This document shows positions 1 to 9,359 of a DNA stretch of 64,000 nt, piece after piece. The position numbers and the translations under genes are program-made. The DNA comes from Streptomyces sp. NBC_00306 (lineage in GTDB: Bacteria; Actinomycetota; Actinomycetes; Streptomycetales; Streptomycetaceae), in NCBI RefSeq assembly GCF_036169555.1, contig NZ_CP108032.1:310001-374000 (forward strand), written 5' to 3'. Each line of letters starts with the position of its first letter. Positions within the stretch are counted from its first letter, which is position 1. The notes beneath the pieces are model-generated. The model did not search any database. It saw only the letters and a list, made by a program, of their open reading frames with translations, and was not told the DNA's origin.

Positions 1-1295
1 TCGCGGGCGTGGAATGCCTGCACCGTCTGGAGAAGGCCCTGCGCCCCGGAGAAGCGGAACTGGTCCTGGTCTCACCGGATGACTACCAGCTCTATCTGCC
101 GCTTCTGCCGCAGGTGGCCTCGGGGCTGCTGACGCCGCAGTCCGTCGCGGTGTCGCTGCGCCGGCGACTCCGTCGGAGCCGGTACGTCCCCGGTATCGCC
201 GTCGGAGTGGACCCCGCGCAACGGCGCGTGAGCGTCCTGACCGCCGAGGGGCCGCAGCGCGATATGCGCTACGACATCCTGTTGCTCGCCGCAGGCAGCA
301 CGACCCGGCTCCTCGGCATCCCCGGCGTGAGCGAGTACGCCCACGGGATGAAGACCCTGGCCCAGGCGGCCTACCTGCGCGACCACGTCATCGGGCAGCT
401 GGACGCCGCGGCGATCGCCACCGACCCCGAGGAGCGGGCCGAACGACTGCGCTTCGTCGTCGTCGGGGGCGGCTATGCCGGCACCGAGACGGCCGCCGCC
501 CTGCAATTGCTCACCCACGCGGCGGTGCAGAGGTTCCCGCGGCTCGATCCCTCGCAGCTCAGCTGGCACCTGGTGGACATCGCGCCGCGGCTCCTCCCGG
601 AGATCGGCGAGCACCTCGGCGACAAGGCGATCCACGCGCTGCGCAAGCGTGGCATCGAGATCTCCCTGGAGACCAGTGTCACCCGGCTGACGCCGCGTTC
701 CGTCGAACTCACGGACGGACGCACCCTGCCCACCAGGACCCTGGTGTGGACAGCGGGAGTCGCCGCGAGTCCGCTCGTGAAGACCGTCGACACGGAACTG
801 ATCCGAGGCCGGCTCGCCACCACGCCGCAGATGGACGTACTCGGAGCACCGGGCATCTTCGCCGTCGGGGACGCCGCGGCGGTGCCGGACCTGGCCCGGG
901 GTGAGGGTGCCATCGCGCCACCGACCGCCCAGCACTCGCAGCGCCAGGGCAAGGCTGTGGCCCGGAACATCGTGGCCACGTTGCGCGGTCGCCCCATGAA
1001 GCCGTACTACCACCGGGACTTGGGCCTGGTGGTCGACCTCGGTGACAACTACGCGGTCTCACGGCCGCTCGGCATCGAGCTGTCCGGACTGCCGGCACAG
1101 GCGGTCGCTCGCGGCTACCACCTGTTCGCGCTGCCCACCCTCACTGCCCGGACCCGCGTAGCGGCGAACTGGGCGCTGAACGCCACCACCGGAGACGATT
1201 TCGTCTGCACCGGCTTCCAGCGCGGCCGGCCCGCCACCCTCACCAACTTCGAGCACACCGAGCTGTATCAGGGCGAGAAGTCTGTGACCGCATAG
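1..1295 (+). CDS. NAD(P)/FAD-dependent oxidoreductase, type II NADH dehydrogenase-like (5' partial)
   Basis: This is the C-terminal part of a pyridine-nucleotide/FAD oxidoreductase of the NDH-2 family, which passes electrons from NADH to quinone at the inner face of the membrane without pumping protons. The frame is open at the window edge and enters as AGVECLHRLE, the tail of the N-terminal FAD-binding GxGxxAG motif. The true start is therefore upstream, and the GTG at 9 is not the start. A second dinucleotide-binding motif VVVGGGYAGTE lies near visible residue 150, and the FAD-contacting VGDAAAVP near residue 285. The tail with YYHRDLGLVVDLG and GFQRGRP is usual for the actinobacterial group. 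It ends in TAG and converges on the subtilase that ends at 1395. A related family member with another acceptor cannot be excluded. Confidence 0.85.
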   Translation, partial: AGVECLHRLEKALRPGEAELVLVSPDDYQLYLPLLPQVASGLLTPQSVAVSLRRRLRRSRYVPGIAVGVDPAQRRVSVLTAEGPQRDMRYDILLLAAGSTTRLLGIPGVSEYAHGMKTLAQAAYLRDHVIGQLDAAAIATDPEERAERLRFVVVGGGYAGTETAAALQLLTHAAVQRFPRLDPSQLSWHLVDIAPRLLPEIGEHLGDKAIHALRKRGIEISLETSVTRLTPRSVELTDGRTLPTRTLVWTAGVAASPLVKTVDTELIRGRLATTPQMDVLGAPGIFAVGDAAAVPDLARGEGAIAPPTAQHSQRQGKAVARNIVATLRGRPMKPYYHRDLGLVVDLGDNYAVSRPLGIELSGLPAQAVARGYHLFALPTLTARTRVAANWALNATTGDDFVCTGFQRGRPATLTNFEHTELYQGEKSVTA

Positions 1296-1341
1296 GTCCA
1301 CCGGCCCCGCACGGTTGCGTGCATCCCGGTGGCGGTAGGCG

Positions 1342-1361
1342 CCGGCGGGCGGGGCCGCCGG
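1342..1361. terminator. GC-rich hairpin between convergent genes
   Basis: Perfect 7-bp stem CCGGCGG/CCGCCGG around a 6-base loop in the 99-base gap between the convergent oxidoreductase and subtilase genes. There is no T-run, as is usual in streptomycetes. Probably a bidirectional terminator. Confidence 0.4.
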
Positions 1362-1394
1362 GTGCGGTCCCGCCCATGCGCGTGGTCGTGAGGG

Positions 1395-4300
1395 TCAGCG
1401 CAGGCCGAAGGCCCGGGTGATCGTCTGGGACACCGTGTTGTCGGCATTGTCCCGTCCGGAGACCCGCAGGCTCACGAAGCCGGCCTTCTTCGGGGCCTCG
1501 AGGCTCGTCCGCCAGCCGTCACCGTCACGGCGCAGTTCGGACCGGTGCCAGGTCGCCCCGTCGTTGTACGAGATCTCGACGACGGGCCTGCCGATGGCAG
1601 CCGTGGTGCCCGGCAGATGCGATGGGGTCACCGTCAGCCCGGCACGCCGGTCCGCTCGGCCCGTCGTGTCGGTGTCCACGCCGTAGTCGAGCTGGATCAG
1701 CGGCAGTGACAGGGTCGACTCGGCGCCGGTCGCCGCGGAGGTGAACGTCCACTCGGTCAGCGTGCGTGTCGAGTAGGGGTGTTCCCAGGCACCGCGACTG
1801 TTGTCGACCACCAGCCGGTAGGGCCGGCGTTCCGCGGCGAGTGGCGGAGATGTCAGCCGCTCGGCGTTGCCCGAGGCGAGTTCCCGGTCGCCTTGATGGA
1901 GCGACACCCGGTTGGCCACGCCGAAGTTCGCGTAGGCGTCTCCGACATGGCCGGCGCCGGAGTCACCCCAGCCCGGCGCGGGCACGTACATCGTGTCGAG
2001 GTAGCGAACCGGCTGGAAGGCACCCGGAGCCATCCGGGGTCGCTGGATCGGGCCGAACCAGCTGACCTTGCCCTTCTTCCCGGGGGCGTAGCGCAGAAGG
2101 CCGATCGACCGCTGCCCGGTCTCACCGGCGATGCTCGCCGCCTCCACCCAATCGGCATCGGCGGTGACCCAGTCGGTCCGCTCTCCGCGCGCGGGAACGA
2201 TGAGCTGGTTGCCTGCGGTCCAGCCCTGCCAGGCGTCGTAGCGGTACTCGTTCGCCTTGCCCGGCCGGTGGTTGCGGAAGGAGACGTCCACCCGGGCCAG
2301 TTCGTCCGACCGCACACGCCAGGTCGGCTCCGTCGGCACGGCACCGGACCAGTGGTGCACCACGTCGTAGAGGTACTCGGTGGTGGGGTGCGAGGCGACC
2401 TTCAGTACGGCTCCCCCGCGCCGCAGCCGGTCGATCAGGTCTGCGCCCTGGTCGGTGTCGAGCGTCGCGACCGTCAGCGGGGCCGGACTCTCGGGGCTGT
2501 AGGCGTGCTCGTCCCAGGGCTGAAGGCGGCCGATCCCGTCGTTGGCGACCAGGAGCAGGCTCGCGCCTGCGGCAGCGGCGGCTTCCGCCTGCTCACGTAT
2601 CGCGACGGTGTCGCTGCGCCGCACCACGACGGCCAGTCCGCGCACGTCGTGCCGGGCCAGCTGCCCGGCAGAACCCTCGCCGGCGAAGACCGCCTTCAGC
2701 GTCCTGGTGCCGGCCGGAAGCGGCTTGGCCGCACGCTTCACCAGCGGGTCGACATAGGTCTGTGCCCCGGTGCCCACGGTGAGCGCAGGCTGCTCGAGGC
2801 GGAAGCGGGCACCGAACTCGAACGTGCCCTCCGTGACCTTCTTGCCGGTCGGCAGGGCCCAGATGCTGTCGTAGGACGGGTTGGGCAGCATGGACGACGC
2901 GAACAGAGTGCGGGCGAAGGCGCGTTCGACATCCAGGCGGGGTGCGACGGCCGTGGTCTGCTTCGGTGCACGCGCGAGGATCCGACGCGCCTTGCGGCCG
3001 TCCAGGGTGACGGTACGGTCCTGGTCGAGCTGCACGTCGTTGAAGCCGAGTACCGCCATGCCCAGCGAGTGGGGCCCGTTGGCCCCCCGCACGTCGGCGT
3101 GGATCCATCCGCTGTAGCTGCCGACGGGCAGCCGCACCGTGCCGGTGCCGTTCGCGACGTCCATCGTCGTGACGAGGCGCTCGGAGATGACGTGGACCCG
3201 GCCGGTCAGCGGCTTGCCCGCCCGGTCCTTGGCGACAACGGTCAGGGTGCGCCGCAGTCCCTCTCTCGCTCCGCCGATCAGGGTGCGGGCACGCACCTTT
3301 CCGGTGCTGTCGGTGGCGGTGACCATGCCGCTGACCGGCTGGTCGGCCGGCAGCCGTTCCAGGTCCGCGGTCACGGAGACCGTGGTGTCGCCGTGGGCGG
3401 GAACGGTGACCCGGCTCTCCGAGAGGTGGTACATCCCCGCCGGGGTGGTGCCGGCATCGACTGCCAGGTCGAGGGCGACCGGGGCGTCGCCGACGTTGGT
3501 GTACGTCACCTTCCGGACGTCGGTCTCTCCCGGCTTCGGAGGCCAGGTGTGGAAACCGGAGTGTGCACTGACGGTCGCGAATACGGTGGCGCGCACCGCC
3601 GCGGCGGCGTCGAGCCGGCCGGCGCCCGCCTCGTACGGCGTGTAGGAGGGGGTGGCCTTCGCGCTGCTGACCAGTGCCTCCTTGAGCCGCGCGCCGGTCC
3701 AGTCCGGGTGCGCGGCGGCCAGCAGCGCGGCGGCACCGGCGACGTGCGGTGTCGCCATCGATGTACCGGTCATCGTGGTGTAGTGGCCCGAGCCGCCGCG
3801 CTTGTAGTGGGTGCGGGCGGCGAGGATGTCCACACCGGGAGCGGTGATCTCGGGCTTCAGGCCGGCGTCGCCGTCACGCGGCCCCTGGCTGGAGAACTCG
3901 GCGAGCCGATCCGCGGAGTCGACGGCGCCCACGGTCAGCGCGGAGTCCGCGGCACCGGGGCTGCTGATGGTCCGCGGGCCGCCGTTGCCCGACGCGACGA
4001 CGAACAGTGCGCCCGTCTCACGGCTGAGCCGGTCGACGGCCGCGCTCATCGGGTCGGTGTGGTCTCCTGCGCCACCGAGGCTCATGTTGATGATCCTGGC
4101 CTGCTGGTCCCGGGCGGCCCATTCCATCCCCGCGATGATCCAGGACTCCTGGCCACGGCCCTCGTTGTCGAGGACCTTGCCGATCCCCAGCCGGGCGCCG
4201 GGTGCGACTCCCCGCTCCTTGCCTTCGGAGGCGCTTCCGGTGCCGGCGATGGTCGAGGCGACGTGCGTACCGTGACCGTGGTAGTCGAGGAAGTCCTGTT

Positions 4301-5114
4301 CGTGCGGGACGAAGTTGGAGCCGGCGTCGATCTGTTCGGCAAGGTCGGGGTGCTCGGGGTCGACGCCGGTGTCGAGGACCGCCACCTTGACGGCCTTGCC
4401 GGTGTTGCCCTCCTCCCAGACCTGCTGCGCGCCGATCTGCGCGGTCGATTCGGACAGGTCGGCCTTCACCCTGCCGTCCAGCCACACCTGGGCGATGCCG
4501 TTCGCGAACGCCGGCTTCGCCGAACGGGCAGACGCCGAGGCCGCGTTGCCGGTGAGGGCGGTCCAGAAGGCCGTGGCCTTGTCGCGGTTCTGCGCGAGGG
4601 AGGCGCCCTGCACGCTGTCCAGCCGGCGTACGACGCTCGAGCCCGCAACCTTGGGCAGGGTCCGGGACTTGGCCGTGGCGTCGGTGTACTTCACGATGAG
4701 CGGCAGCCGGTCGGCATGCGCGTCGTCGAAGCCGTCGGCGATCAACTGCGTCACGTTGAACAGCCGCTTGTCGAGTTTGCCGGCGCCGATGTACGGCAGG
4801 ACCGCCTCGGGATAGACGTACGTCGCACCGTCGATGACGGCGCGGTGGTACCCGGTGGTGGCCGGGCCCGCGCCTTCGAAGGACCGGATGACGGTGCCGT
4901 CGGCGGCGGTACCGATCGTGACCTTGTCACCCGTGATCAGAGTGACGGTGTGCGTCCGGTCCTTGCCAGCGGGCCGTTGTGCGGCACCGGGGGACGACGC
5001 GGCACCGGCCGGGTGCGCGGATACGGCGGTGGCGGCCGGTATGCCCCCGACCGCCAGGGCGGTGACCACGCCGAGCGCGATCAGCCCAGGTCTGGGGAAG
5101 GGAACCATGCGCAA
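1395..5114 (-). CDS. secreted S8 family serine peptidase (subtilase), 1239 aa
   Basis: Large exported subtilisin-family protease. A Sec-type signal (MRMVPFPRPG then a hydrophobic run ending near ATAVSAHPAGA) is followed by a pro-region of about 200 residues. The catalytic domain carries Asp248 (VAVLDTGVD), His281 (HGTHVA), oxyanion-hole Asn377 (ASGNGG) and Ser452 (GTSMATPHVAG). A long C-terminal half follows, with beta-sandwich-like segments, a PA-like segment near residues 780-860 and a terminal domain ending NTVSQTITRAFGLR. It resembles the subtilases at 24919 and 36068 along its whole length. The start is either TTG at 5114 (GAGGAG 5 bases upstream) or ATG at 5108 (11 bases downstream of GAGGAG); both give the same signal peptide. 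Substrate unknown; general extracellular protein degradation is likely. Confidence 0.93.
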   Translation of the reverse strand: MRMVPFPRPGLIALGVVTALAVGGIPAATAVSAHPAGAASSPGAAQRPAGKDRTHTVTLITGDKVTIGTAADGTVIRSFEGAGPATTGYHRAVIDGATYVYPEAVLPYIGAGKLDKRLFNVTQLIADGFDDAHADRLPLIVKYTDATAKSRTLPKVAGSSVVRRLDSVQGASLAQNRDKATAFWTALTGNAASASARSAKPAFANGIAQVWLDGRVKADLSESTAQIGAQQVWEEGNTGKAVKVAVLDTGVDPEHPDLAEQIDAGSNFVPHEQDFLDYHGHGTHVASTIAGTGSASEGKERGVAPGARLGIGKVLDNEGRGQESWIIAGMEWAARDQQARIINMSLGGAGDHTDPMSAAVDRLSRETGALFVVASGNGGPRTISSPGAADSALTVGAVDSADRLAEFSSQGPRDGDAGLKPEITAPGVDILAARTHYKRGGSGHYTTMTGTSMATPHVAGAAALLAAAHPDWTGARLKEALVSSAKATPSYTPYEAGAGRLDAAAAVRATVFATVSAHSGFHTWPPKPGETDVRKVTYTNVGDAPVALDLAVDAGTTPAGMYHLSESRVTVPAHGDTTVSVTADLERLPADQPVSGMVTATDSTGKVRARTLIGGAREGLRRTLTVVAKDRAGKPLTGRVHVISERLVTTMDVANGTGTVRLPVGSYSGWIHADVRGANGPHSLGMAVLGFNDVQLDQDRTVTLDGRKARRILARAPKQTTAVAPRLDVERAFARTLFASSMLPNPSYDSIWALPTGKKVTEGTFEFGARFRLEQPALTVGTGAQTYVDPLVKRAAKPLPAGTRTLKAVFAGEGSAGQLARHDVRGLAVVVRRSDTVAIREQAEAAAAAGASLLLVANDGIGRLQPWDEHAYSPESPAPLTVATLDTDQGADLIDRLRRGGAVLKVASHPTTEYLYDVVHHWSGAVPTEPTWRVRSDELARVDVSFRNHRPGKANEYRYDAWQGWTAGNQLIVPARGERTDWVTADADWVEAASIAGETGQRSIGLLRYAPGKKGKVSWFGPIQRPRMAPGAFQPVRYLDTMYVPAPGWGDSGAGHVGDAYANFGVANRVSLHQGDRELASGNAERLTSPPLAAERRPYRLVVDNSRGAWEHPYSTRTLTEWTFTSAATGAESTLSLPLIQLDYGVDTDTTGRADRRAGLTVTPSHLPGTTAAIGRPVVEISYNDGATWHRSELRRDGDGWRTSLEAPKKAGFVSLRVSGRDNADNTVSQTITRAFGLR

Positions 5115-5430
5115 GGCGACTCCTCAGAATCTGCGAGGTGGAAGACCTGATCGTCCGGCCGCCTCCGGCCATGCTCAATGGGCCGGCGCCGACGCACTTG
5201 TGACATGGCACAGTTGCGACGCGCCCGGTCCCCTTGTGGTCCTGGTGCCGCACGTCACTGGACGCTCCGGGCCGCGACACCGGTCGGCCCGGCCCTGCGT
5301 GGACGATCACCCGGGCCGGGACCGTCGGAGCGATTGCCCGGGTCGACAGCGGCTACCAGCTCTGCAACAGCACGCCCCCGACGCGACAACCGGTTCGCCC
5401 TGCCGAGGATCCGGTCACCAGCGTCATCCC
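5115..5430. other. upstream region of the subtilase gene
   Basis: No convincing gene. It holds the leader and promoter of the minus-strand subtilase. The box GTCGCAACTGTGCCA (minus strand, 5220-5206) recurs with one change upstream of the subtilase at 36068. Nothing else recognisable was seen. Confidence 0.5.
5206..5220 (-). promoter_or_regulatory. 15-bp box shared with another subtilase promoter
   Basis: On the minus strand this reads GTCGCAACTGTGCCA, ending 91 bases before the TTG start at 5114. The plus-strand sequence at 35968-35982, GTCGCATCTGTGCCA, matches at 14 of 15 positions and ends 85 bases before the ATG of the subtilase at 36068. A conserved regulatory or promoter element is inferred. 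Confidence 0.4.
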
Positions 5431-5844
5431 ATGTGCCATGACGCCGAGACCTCCTACAAGCTGCACTCCGCGTGTCCGTCGTGTCGCGTCGGCTTCAAGC
5501 AGCATCCGTACCCGCCGCGGGAGCAGTTGTGTCCGAACCGCGCCCGGCCCCTTGTCTGCGCCGGCCATGATGTCGCGCCGCCGCGCAGGCGTGATGTACG
5601 TGGATGGTCCGTGGTGGCTGCGGTCCTGAGCGAAGGGCCGCGCTACGAAGGCCGACAGGTCTGCGGATGTGGCAAGGAGCCCAAGTACCGTCCCCGGACG
5701 CGCGCCGGCCTGCGAGTACGTCGGATCGTTGCGGCACGGGAGGGGCTTTCCCTGTCCGAAGCACTGGCCCGACCTGATCCCCTCACCCCTGACGCGCGCG
5801 CGGCAGACACCGGCACGACCGCTGGAGGCCGCCGCTCGGCCTGA
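5431..5844 (+). CDS. possible small cysteine-rich protein (doubtful)
   Basis: Open frame of 137 codons starting MCHDAETSY. Its first half has CPSC, LCP and VCAG cysteine pairs, and CGCG follows further on, suggesting zinc binding. Third codon positions are GC-rich but less so than in neighbouring genes. There is no good ribosome-binding site: the nearest purine-rich stretch, GAGGAT, is over 20 bases upstream. No family was recognised. It may be a real zinc-ribbon-like protein with another start, or a decayed gene. It faces the minus-strand membrane protein at 5900. Confidence 0.3.
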   Translation: MCHDAETSYKLHSACPSCRVGFKQHPYPPREQLCPNRARPLVCAGHDVAPPRRRDVRGWSVVAAVLSEGPRYEGRQVCGCGKEPKYRPRTRAGLRVRRIVAAREGLSLSEALARPDPLTPDARAADTGTTAGGRRSA

Positions 5845-5899
5845 TCCCTGGAACCTGCCGGGGCAGCCTCATGGGGACCCGTGCCGGCCACCGCACTCC

Positions 5900-6277
5900 T
5901 CAGGTCTCCTCCTCCATCCGGATGGCCTCCCGCAGGCTCCGGACCGCTTCGCCCGGCTCGCGCTCCTGGATCTCCAGCAGCGCCGCCGCGATGGCATCCA
6001 GCTTCCTCTGGATCGCGTGCTCGGCTCGGCGTTCGGAGTTCTTGAGCAGCGCGAGGAGGAGCAGCGTGACGGCGGTCATCGTCTCGCCGGTGAGCATCAG
6101 CCATTCGATCGGCAGCTTGATGGCATGGGTGGTGATGACCACGGCCACGAGGACCAGGCAGAAGCCGAAGAACGCCGGGGAACTGGTGAAGTTCGAGGCG
6201 TTCTCCGCGAGACGGGAGAACCAGCCCCGGCGGTCGCCGTCCCGGTCGGAGGGGTGCTGGAAGGTCATGCATGCCAT
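5900..6277 (-). CDS. small membrane protein of the low-affinity iron permease family
   Basis: 125-residue protein with a charged N-terminus and two membrane segments: FFGFCLVLVAVVITTHAI near residues 37-54, and a second around TAVTLLLLALLKN near residues 67-80. A charged helical tail (RKLDAIAAALLEIQERE) follows. The pattern of two helices joined by a short LPIEW linker and an amphipathic tail matches small bacterial members of the low-affinity iron permease (Fet4-like) family. Transport activity is unproven for this family in bacteria. ATG at 6277 or 6268 could be the start, and neither has a clear ribosome-binding site. It stands alone, upstream of nothing in its orientation except the doubtful plus-strand ORF. 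Confidence 0.65.
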   Translation of the reverse strand: MACMTFQHPSDRDGDRRGWFSRLAENASNFTSSPAFFGFCLVLVAVVITTHAIKLPIEWLMLTGETMTAVTLLLLALLKNSERRAEHAIQRKLDAIAAALLEIQEREPGEAVRSLREAIRMEEET

Positions 6278-6394
6278 CTACCCGGTCACTGGTGAACACA
6301 CCTGGTCGTCGGCAATCGTTCACCTGGGGAGCGCGGGCCTGCGGCGCCGCCGCACCGCAGGCTTCCCGGTGCGCGGTGCGGAGCCGGGCCCGGG

Positions 6395-6757
6395 TCAGGC
6401 CTCCAGATCGCGCGCCTGGTGAAGCCAGCCGGTGAACAGGTCGGCGTCGATGTCCGCAACCGAGCGGAGCCTGACCTGAGCCATCTGCCGCGATGCCGCC
6501 TCCAGCCGGCCGGAAGGGTCCGTCACGGACTGGCCGCGCCACAGGGCGAAGGTCACGTACGAGCCGTACGCCTTGATCAGGGCGACCGGCTGCTGTCCCG
6601 GTGCTTCGCCCAGACTCCAGACGGGGTGTCCGTGCCACATGGCGGCATCGACGCCGATGAGGGCCGCATCGATGGTCTTCCGTGCGTGCTCGGCGATGTC
6701 GCGCAGCGTCGCGTCGAGGGACTCCACATATGCCTCGACAGTCTCGAACTTCGCCAT
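6395..6757 (-). CDS. DUF1801 domain-containing protein
   Basis: 120-residue cytoplasmic protein that fits the DUF1801 (YdhG-like) fold. An N-terminal segment MAKFETVEAYVESL is followed by LRDIAEHARKTI, then AMWHGHPVWSLGE and VALIKAYGSYVTFALWRGQ, and a helical end. Its length is normal for a single-domain member. The biochemical role of the family is not established. ATG at 6757 lies behind a purine-rich stretch. It is separated from its neighbours by over 100 bases on each side, so it is likely monocistronic. Confidence 0.75.
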   Translation of the reverse strand: MAKFETVEAYVESLDATLRDIAEHARKTIDAALIGVDAAMWHGHPVWSLGEAPGQQPVALIKAYGSYVTFALWRGQSVTDPSGRLEAASRQMAQVRLRSVADIDADLFTGWLHQARDLEA

Positions 6758-7020
6758 GGTCTGTGCCTCCGTCAGATGATGATCTCCGGTGTTCGAGAGG
6801 CAGACCGACGGCAGTCGCGAAACTCATCGCATGCCGCGGGACGAAGGTGCGCCGCTCATCACGGCGTCCTGGTGCGGTCGGCGCCCGGGGGCACGACGCA
6901 CAGGCCGCGGCGGCTGACGCCGTAGGAGGTCGTTGCGGACCCGCTCGCCCGCTCGTAGTGTTCGGCCTCGTCGAGGGATCACATGGGGGCGGCACGATCG
7001 TGCCGTAGGGGGAGGGCGGC

Positions 7021-7461
7021 ATGACCGGCATGGACCTGGGCGAGGACGAGATCCTCGCCCGCCAACTCGCCGCCGTGGCCTCCTCCGTCGGCGCGGCAGG
7101 AGGACTGACGGGGCGCGTCGCCCGCCGGATGAAGAAGAACGTCCACGAGATCGACCTGGTCCTGCCCCTGCCGTTCGCGGAAGCCCTGGGACGAGTCGTC
7201 CGGGTCCTGGATCAGGCGGGCCCGAGATTCGACCTCACCGTCCCCGGCACGCAGCTCCGCACGGACGCCCGGACGGTGCGGGTGGTCACGGGTGGCGGGC
7301 TCGGCGGCATGAACCCTGTGGTGGTAACGGCCTTGGTCGAAGCACTGCCGGGGGGCGAGGGCTGCGCGGTGAAGATGCGAGCCGCCGCAAAGGAAGGTCT
7401 GATCAAGCAGCGTGCCGGAGAGAAGACGGCGAAGCGTCTCGCGGCACTGCTTCTCGGGTGA
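7021..7461 (+). CDS. hypothetical cytoplasmic protein
   Basis: 146 residues, no signal peptide and no membrane segment. The N-terminus (MDLGEDEILARQL) and C-terminus (KEGLIKQRAGEKTAKRLAALLLG) are helical. The middle holds alternating hydrophobic strands such as HEIDLVLPLPFAEAL and TVRVVTGGGLGGMNPVVVTALVEAL, suggesting an alpha/beta fold. No family was recognised. Third-position GC is high throughout, and GGGGGAGG lies 6-13 bases before the ATG, so the gene is real. About 295 bases separate it from the M1 peptidase gene downstream; no clear element was seen in that gap. Confidence 0.75.
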   Translation: MTGMDLGEDEILARQLAAVASSVGAAGGLTGRVARRMKKNVHEIDLVLPLPFAEALGRVVRVLDQAGPRFDLTVPGTQLRTDARTVRVVTGGGLGGMNPVVVTALVEALPGGEGCAVKMRAAAKEGLIKQRAGEKTAKRLAALLLG

Positions 7462-7756
7462 GCGTCCTGGGAGGGTCGCACGGGGCGGGCACGCCGGCAG
7501 GTGTCGGTGACCGGCGGTGACACGTCCTTCCGTGGGCGATACATGACCGGTCACCAGACCGTCGGCGCCCCGCCCGAGTTGCGCTCCCCCGCCTCGGTGC
7601 CGATCATGCTGCCAACCCACCGGCTTCACGGTGGTGTACGGCGCGTCCGGCTCTCGCCGTGACACCGACACCGGTGCCGAGAACCGTGGCGCGACCGACC
7701 GCGTCCCCTCTCATGCCCGACACCTCCTGCCCCACGGACCACAACGAAAGAGACGC

Positions 7757-9298
7757 ATGCGAAACCGCACCCGAGTGACGGCCCCGGCGGCCGTGCTTCT
7801 CGGCACAGCTGCTGCCTCAACCCTCGCCCCGACCGCGCGAGCGCAGGGCTCCCACGGTGGCGGGACGCCCGGTGGCGACAGCCTGGGCGACCCGGTCTAC
7901 CCCGTACTCGGCAACACCGGATACCGGGTCTCCGACTACCTGCTCGACTTGACCTATCGCGCGGACACCCAGTTGGTCGATGCGTCGGTGACCATCACGG
8001 CCCGCGCCACACAGGATCTCTCGCGCTTCTCGCTGGACCTGCTCGGTCCCGTCGTCCAGGACGTATGGCTGGACCACCGCAAGGCAACGTTCGAGCAGGC
8101 GGCCGAGAAGCTGGTCGTCACACCCGCTGCCTGCGTACGCAAGCACAGCAAGTTCCTCATACGCGTCGACTATGTCGCCGACCCGCGCAAGATCAAGCCT
8201 CCCTACAACGGCTGGGTGCCGACGCCCGACGGGTTCGCCGTCGCCTGTCAGCCCGATCTGGCGCGCACGGTCTTCCCGTGCAACGACCATCCCAGCGACA
8301 AGGCGAACTTCGCCTTCAAGGTGACGGTCCCCGAAGGTCTGAAGGGCGTCGCGACCGGTTCGCTCGTCTCCACCAGAACCGTCGACGGCATGACAACGTT
8401 TGCCTACCGCTCCCGCGACCCGATAGCCACCGAAGTCGTGCAGGTCACGGTGGGTGACTACCGAATAGTCGAGCGGCAAGGACCGAGCGGCATGCGGCTG
8501 CGGGACGTCGTCCCGACCGCTCGCGCCGCCGCCCTCGAACCGGCTCTCGCTCTCACACCGGGTCAACTGACGTGGGTCGAGCAACGCCTGGGCCGATTCC
8601 CCTTCGAGGCGTACGGCATCCTGCCGGCCAACACGGACGCGCCCGACGCGTTCGACTTCACCGGTCTGGAGACCCAGACCCTCACCATCTACAAGCCGAA
8701 CTACCTCCTCCAGGAGGAGAAGCTGATCGGCTCGCACATGATGCACGAACTGGTCCACTCCTGGTTCGGCAACCTGGTGGCACCCGCCACCTGGTCCGAT
8801 CTGTGGATCAACGAAGGGCATGCCGACTACTACGGTCTGCTCTACCGGTACGAGCGCGGCTGGCCCGACTCACTGGGACTGACCAGCATGGAAGCCCGGA
8901 TGAAGGACGTCTACTCCCGCGGTGACCAGTGGCGCAAGGACGCCGGCCCCGTCGCGGCACCGACCGCCGCGAACCTCTTCCACAGTCAGCGGTACACGGG
9001 CGGCGTGCTCGTCCTCTACGCCCTGTGGACCCTCGTCGGCGACGACACCTTCCGCCGGATCGAGCACAGCTTCCTCCACAAGTACCGCAACTCCAGCGCC
9101 TCCACGGCCGATTACATCGCCGTGGCCTCCCAGGTGTCGGGCCAGGACCTGTCCGGCTTCCTCCATGACTGGCTGTACGGCACGAAGACGCCGCGCATGC
9201 CCGGCCATCCGGACTGGACGGTGACAGCGCCGACCAACTCGACGGCCTGGAAGGAAGAGATGCGCGCCCCGCACGACCACGCGAGCGCGACTCTCTGA
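7757..9298 (+). CDS. secreted M1 family metallopeptidase
   Basis: Exported zinc aminopeptidase-type protein of 513 residues. The signal peptide begins MRNRTRVTAPAAVLL and ends near PTARAQG. An N-terminal beta-sandwich (about 45-230) precedes the thermolysin-like domain with the zinc motif His330-Glu331-x2-His334 (HELVHSW) and the third ligand Glu353 in WINEGHAD, the usual HExxH-x18-E spacing. The substrate-recognition motif usually read as GAMEN is replaced by a diverged segment FTGLETQTL. The protein is shorter than PepN because the C-terminal helical domain is absent, as in many secreted actinobacterial members. The start is ATG 7757, behind GAAAGAG; upstream in-frame codons lack coding character. 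A terminator hairpin follows. Confidence 0.9.
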   Translation: MRNRTRVTAPAAVLLGTAAASTLAPTARAQGSHGGGTPGGDSLGDPVYPVLGNTGYRVSDYLLDLTYRADTQLVDASVTITARATQDLSRFSLDLLGPVVQDVWLDHRKATFEQAAEKLVVTPAACVRKHSKFLIRVDYVADPRKIKPPYNGWVPTPDGFAVACQPDLARTVFPCNDHPSDKANFAFKVTVPEGLKGVATGSLVSTRTVDGMTTFAYRSRDPIATEVVQVTVGDYRIVERQGPSGMRLRDVVPTARAAALEPALALTPGQLTWVEQRLGRFPFEAYGILPANTDAPDAFDFTGLETQTLTIYKPNYLLQEEKLIGSHMMHELVHSWFGNLVAPATWSDLWINEGHADYYGLLYRYERGWPDSLGLTSMEARMKDVYSRGDQWRKDAGPVAAPTAANLFHSQRYTGGVLVLYALWTLVGDDTFRRIEHSFLHKYRNSSASTADYIAVASQVSGQDLSGFLHDWLYGTKTPRMPGHPDWTVTAPTNSTAWKEEMRAPHDHASATL

Positions 9299-9332
9299 GG
9301 CGCCGGGCTTCCGCTCTCCCCCGGCGCGGTGG

Positions 9333-9359
9333 GCCCGTCGGACAGGACGTCCGACGGGC
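9333..9359. terminator. hairpin after the M1 peptidase gene
   Basis: Perfect 11-bp stem GCCCGTCGGAC/GTCCGACGGGC with a 5-base loop, starting 34 bases after the stop codon. Confidence 0.65.

Noticed and set aside
1779..5150. Very long open frame antisense to the first subtilase
   Set aside because: It is the mirror of a highly GC-biased real gene. The translation is Gly/Arg/Val-rich without any family motif, while the minus strand shows a full subtilase active site.
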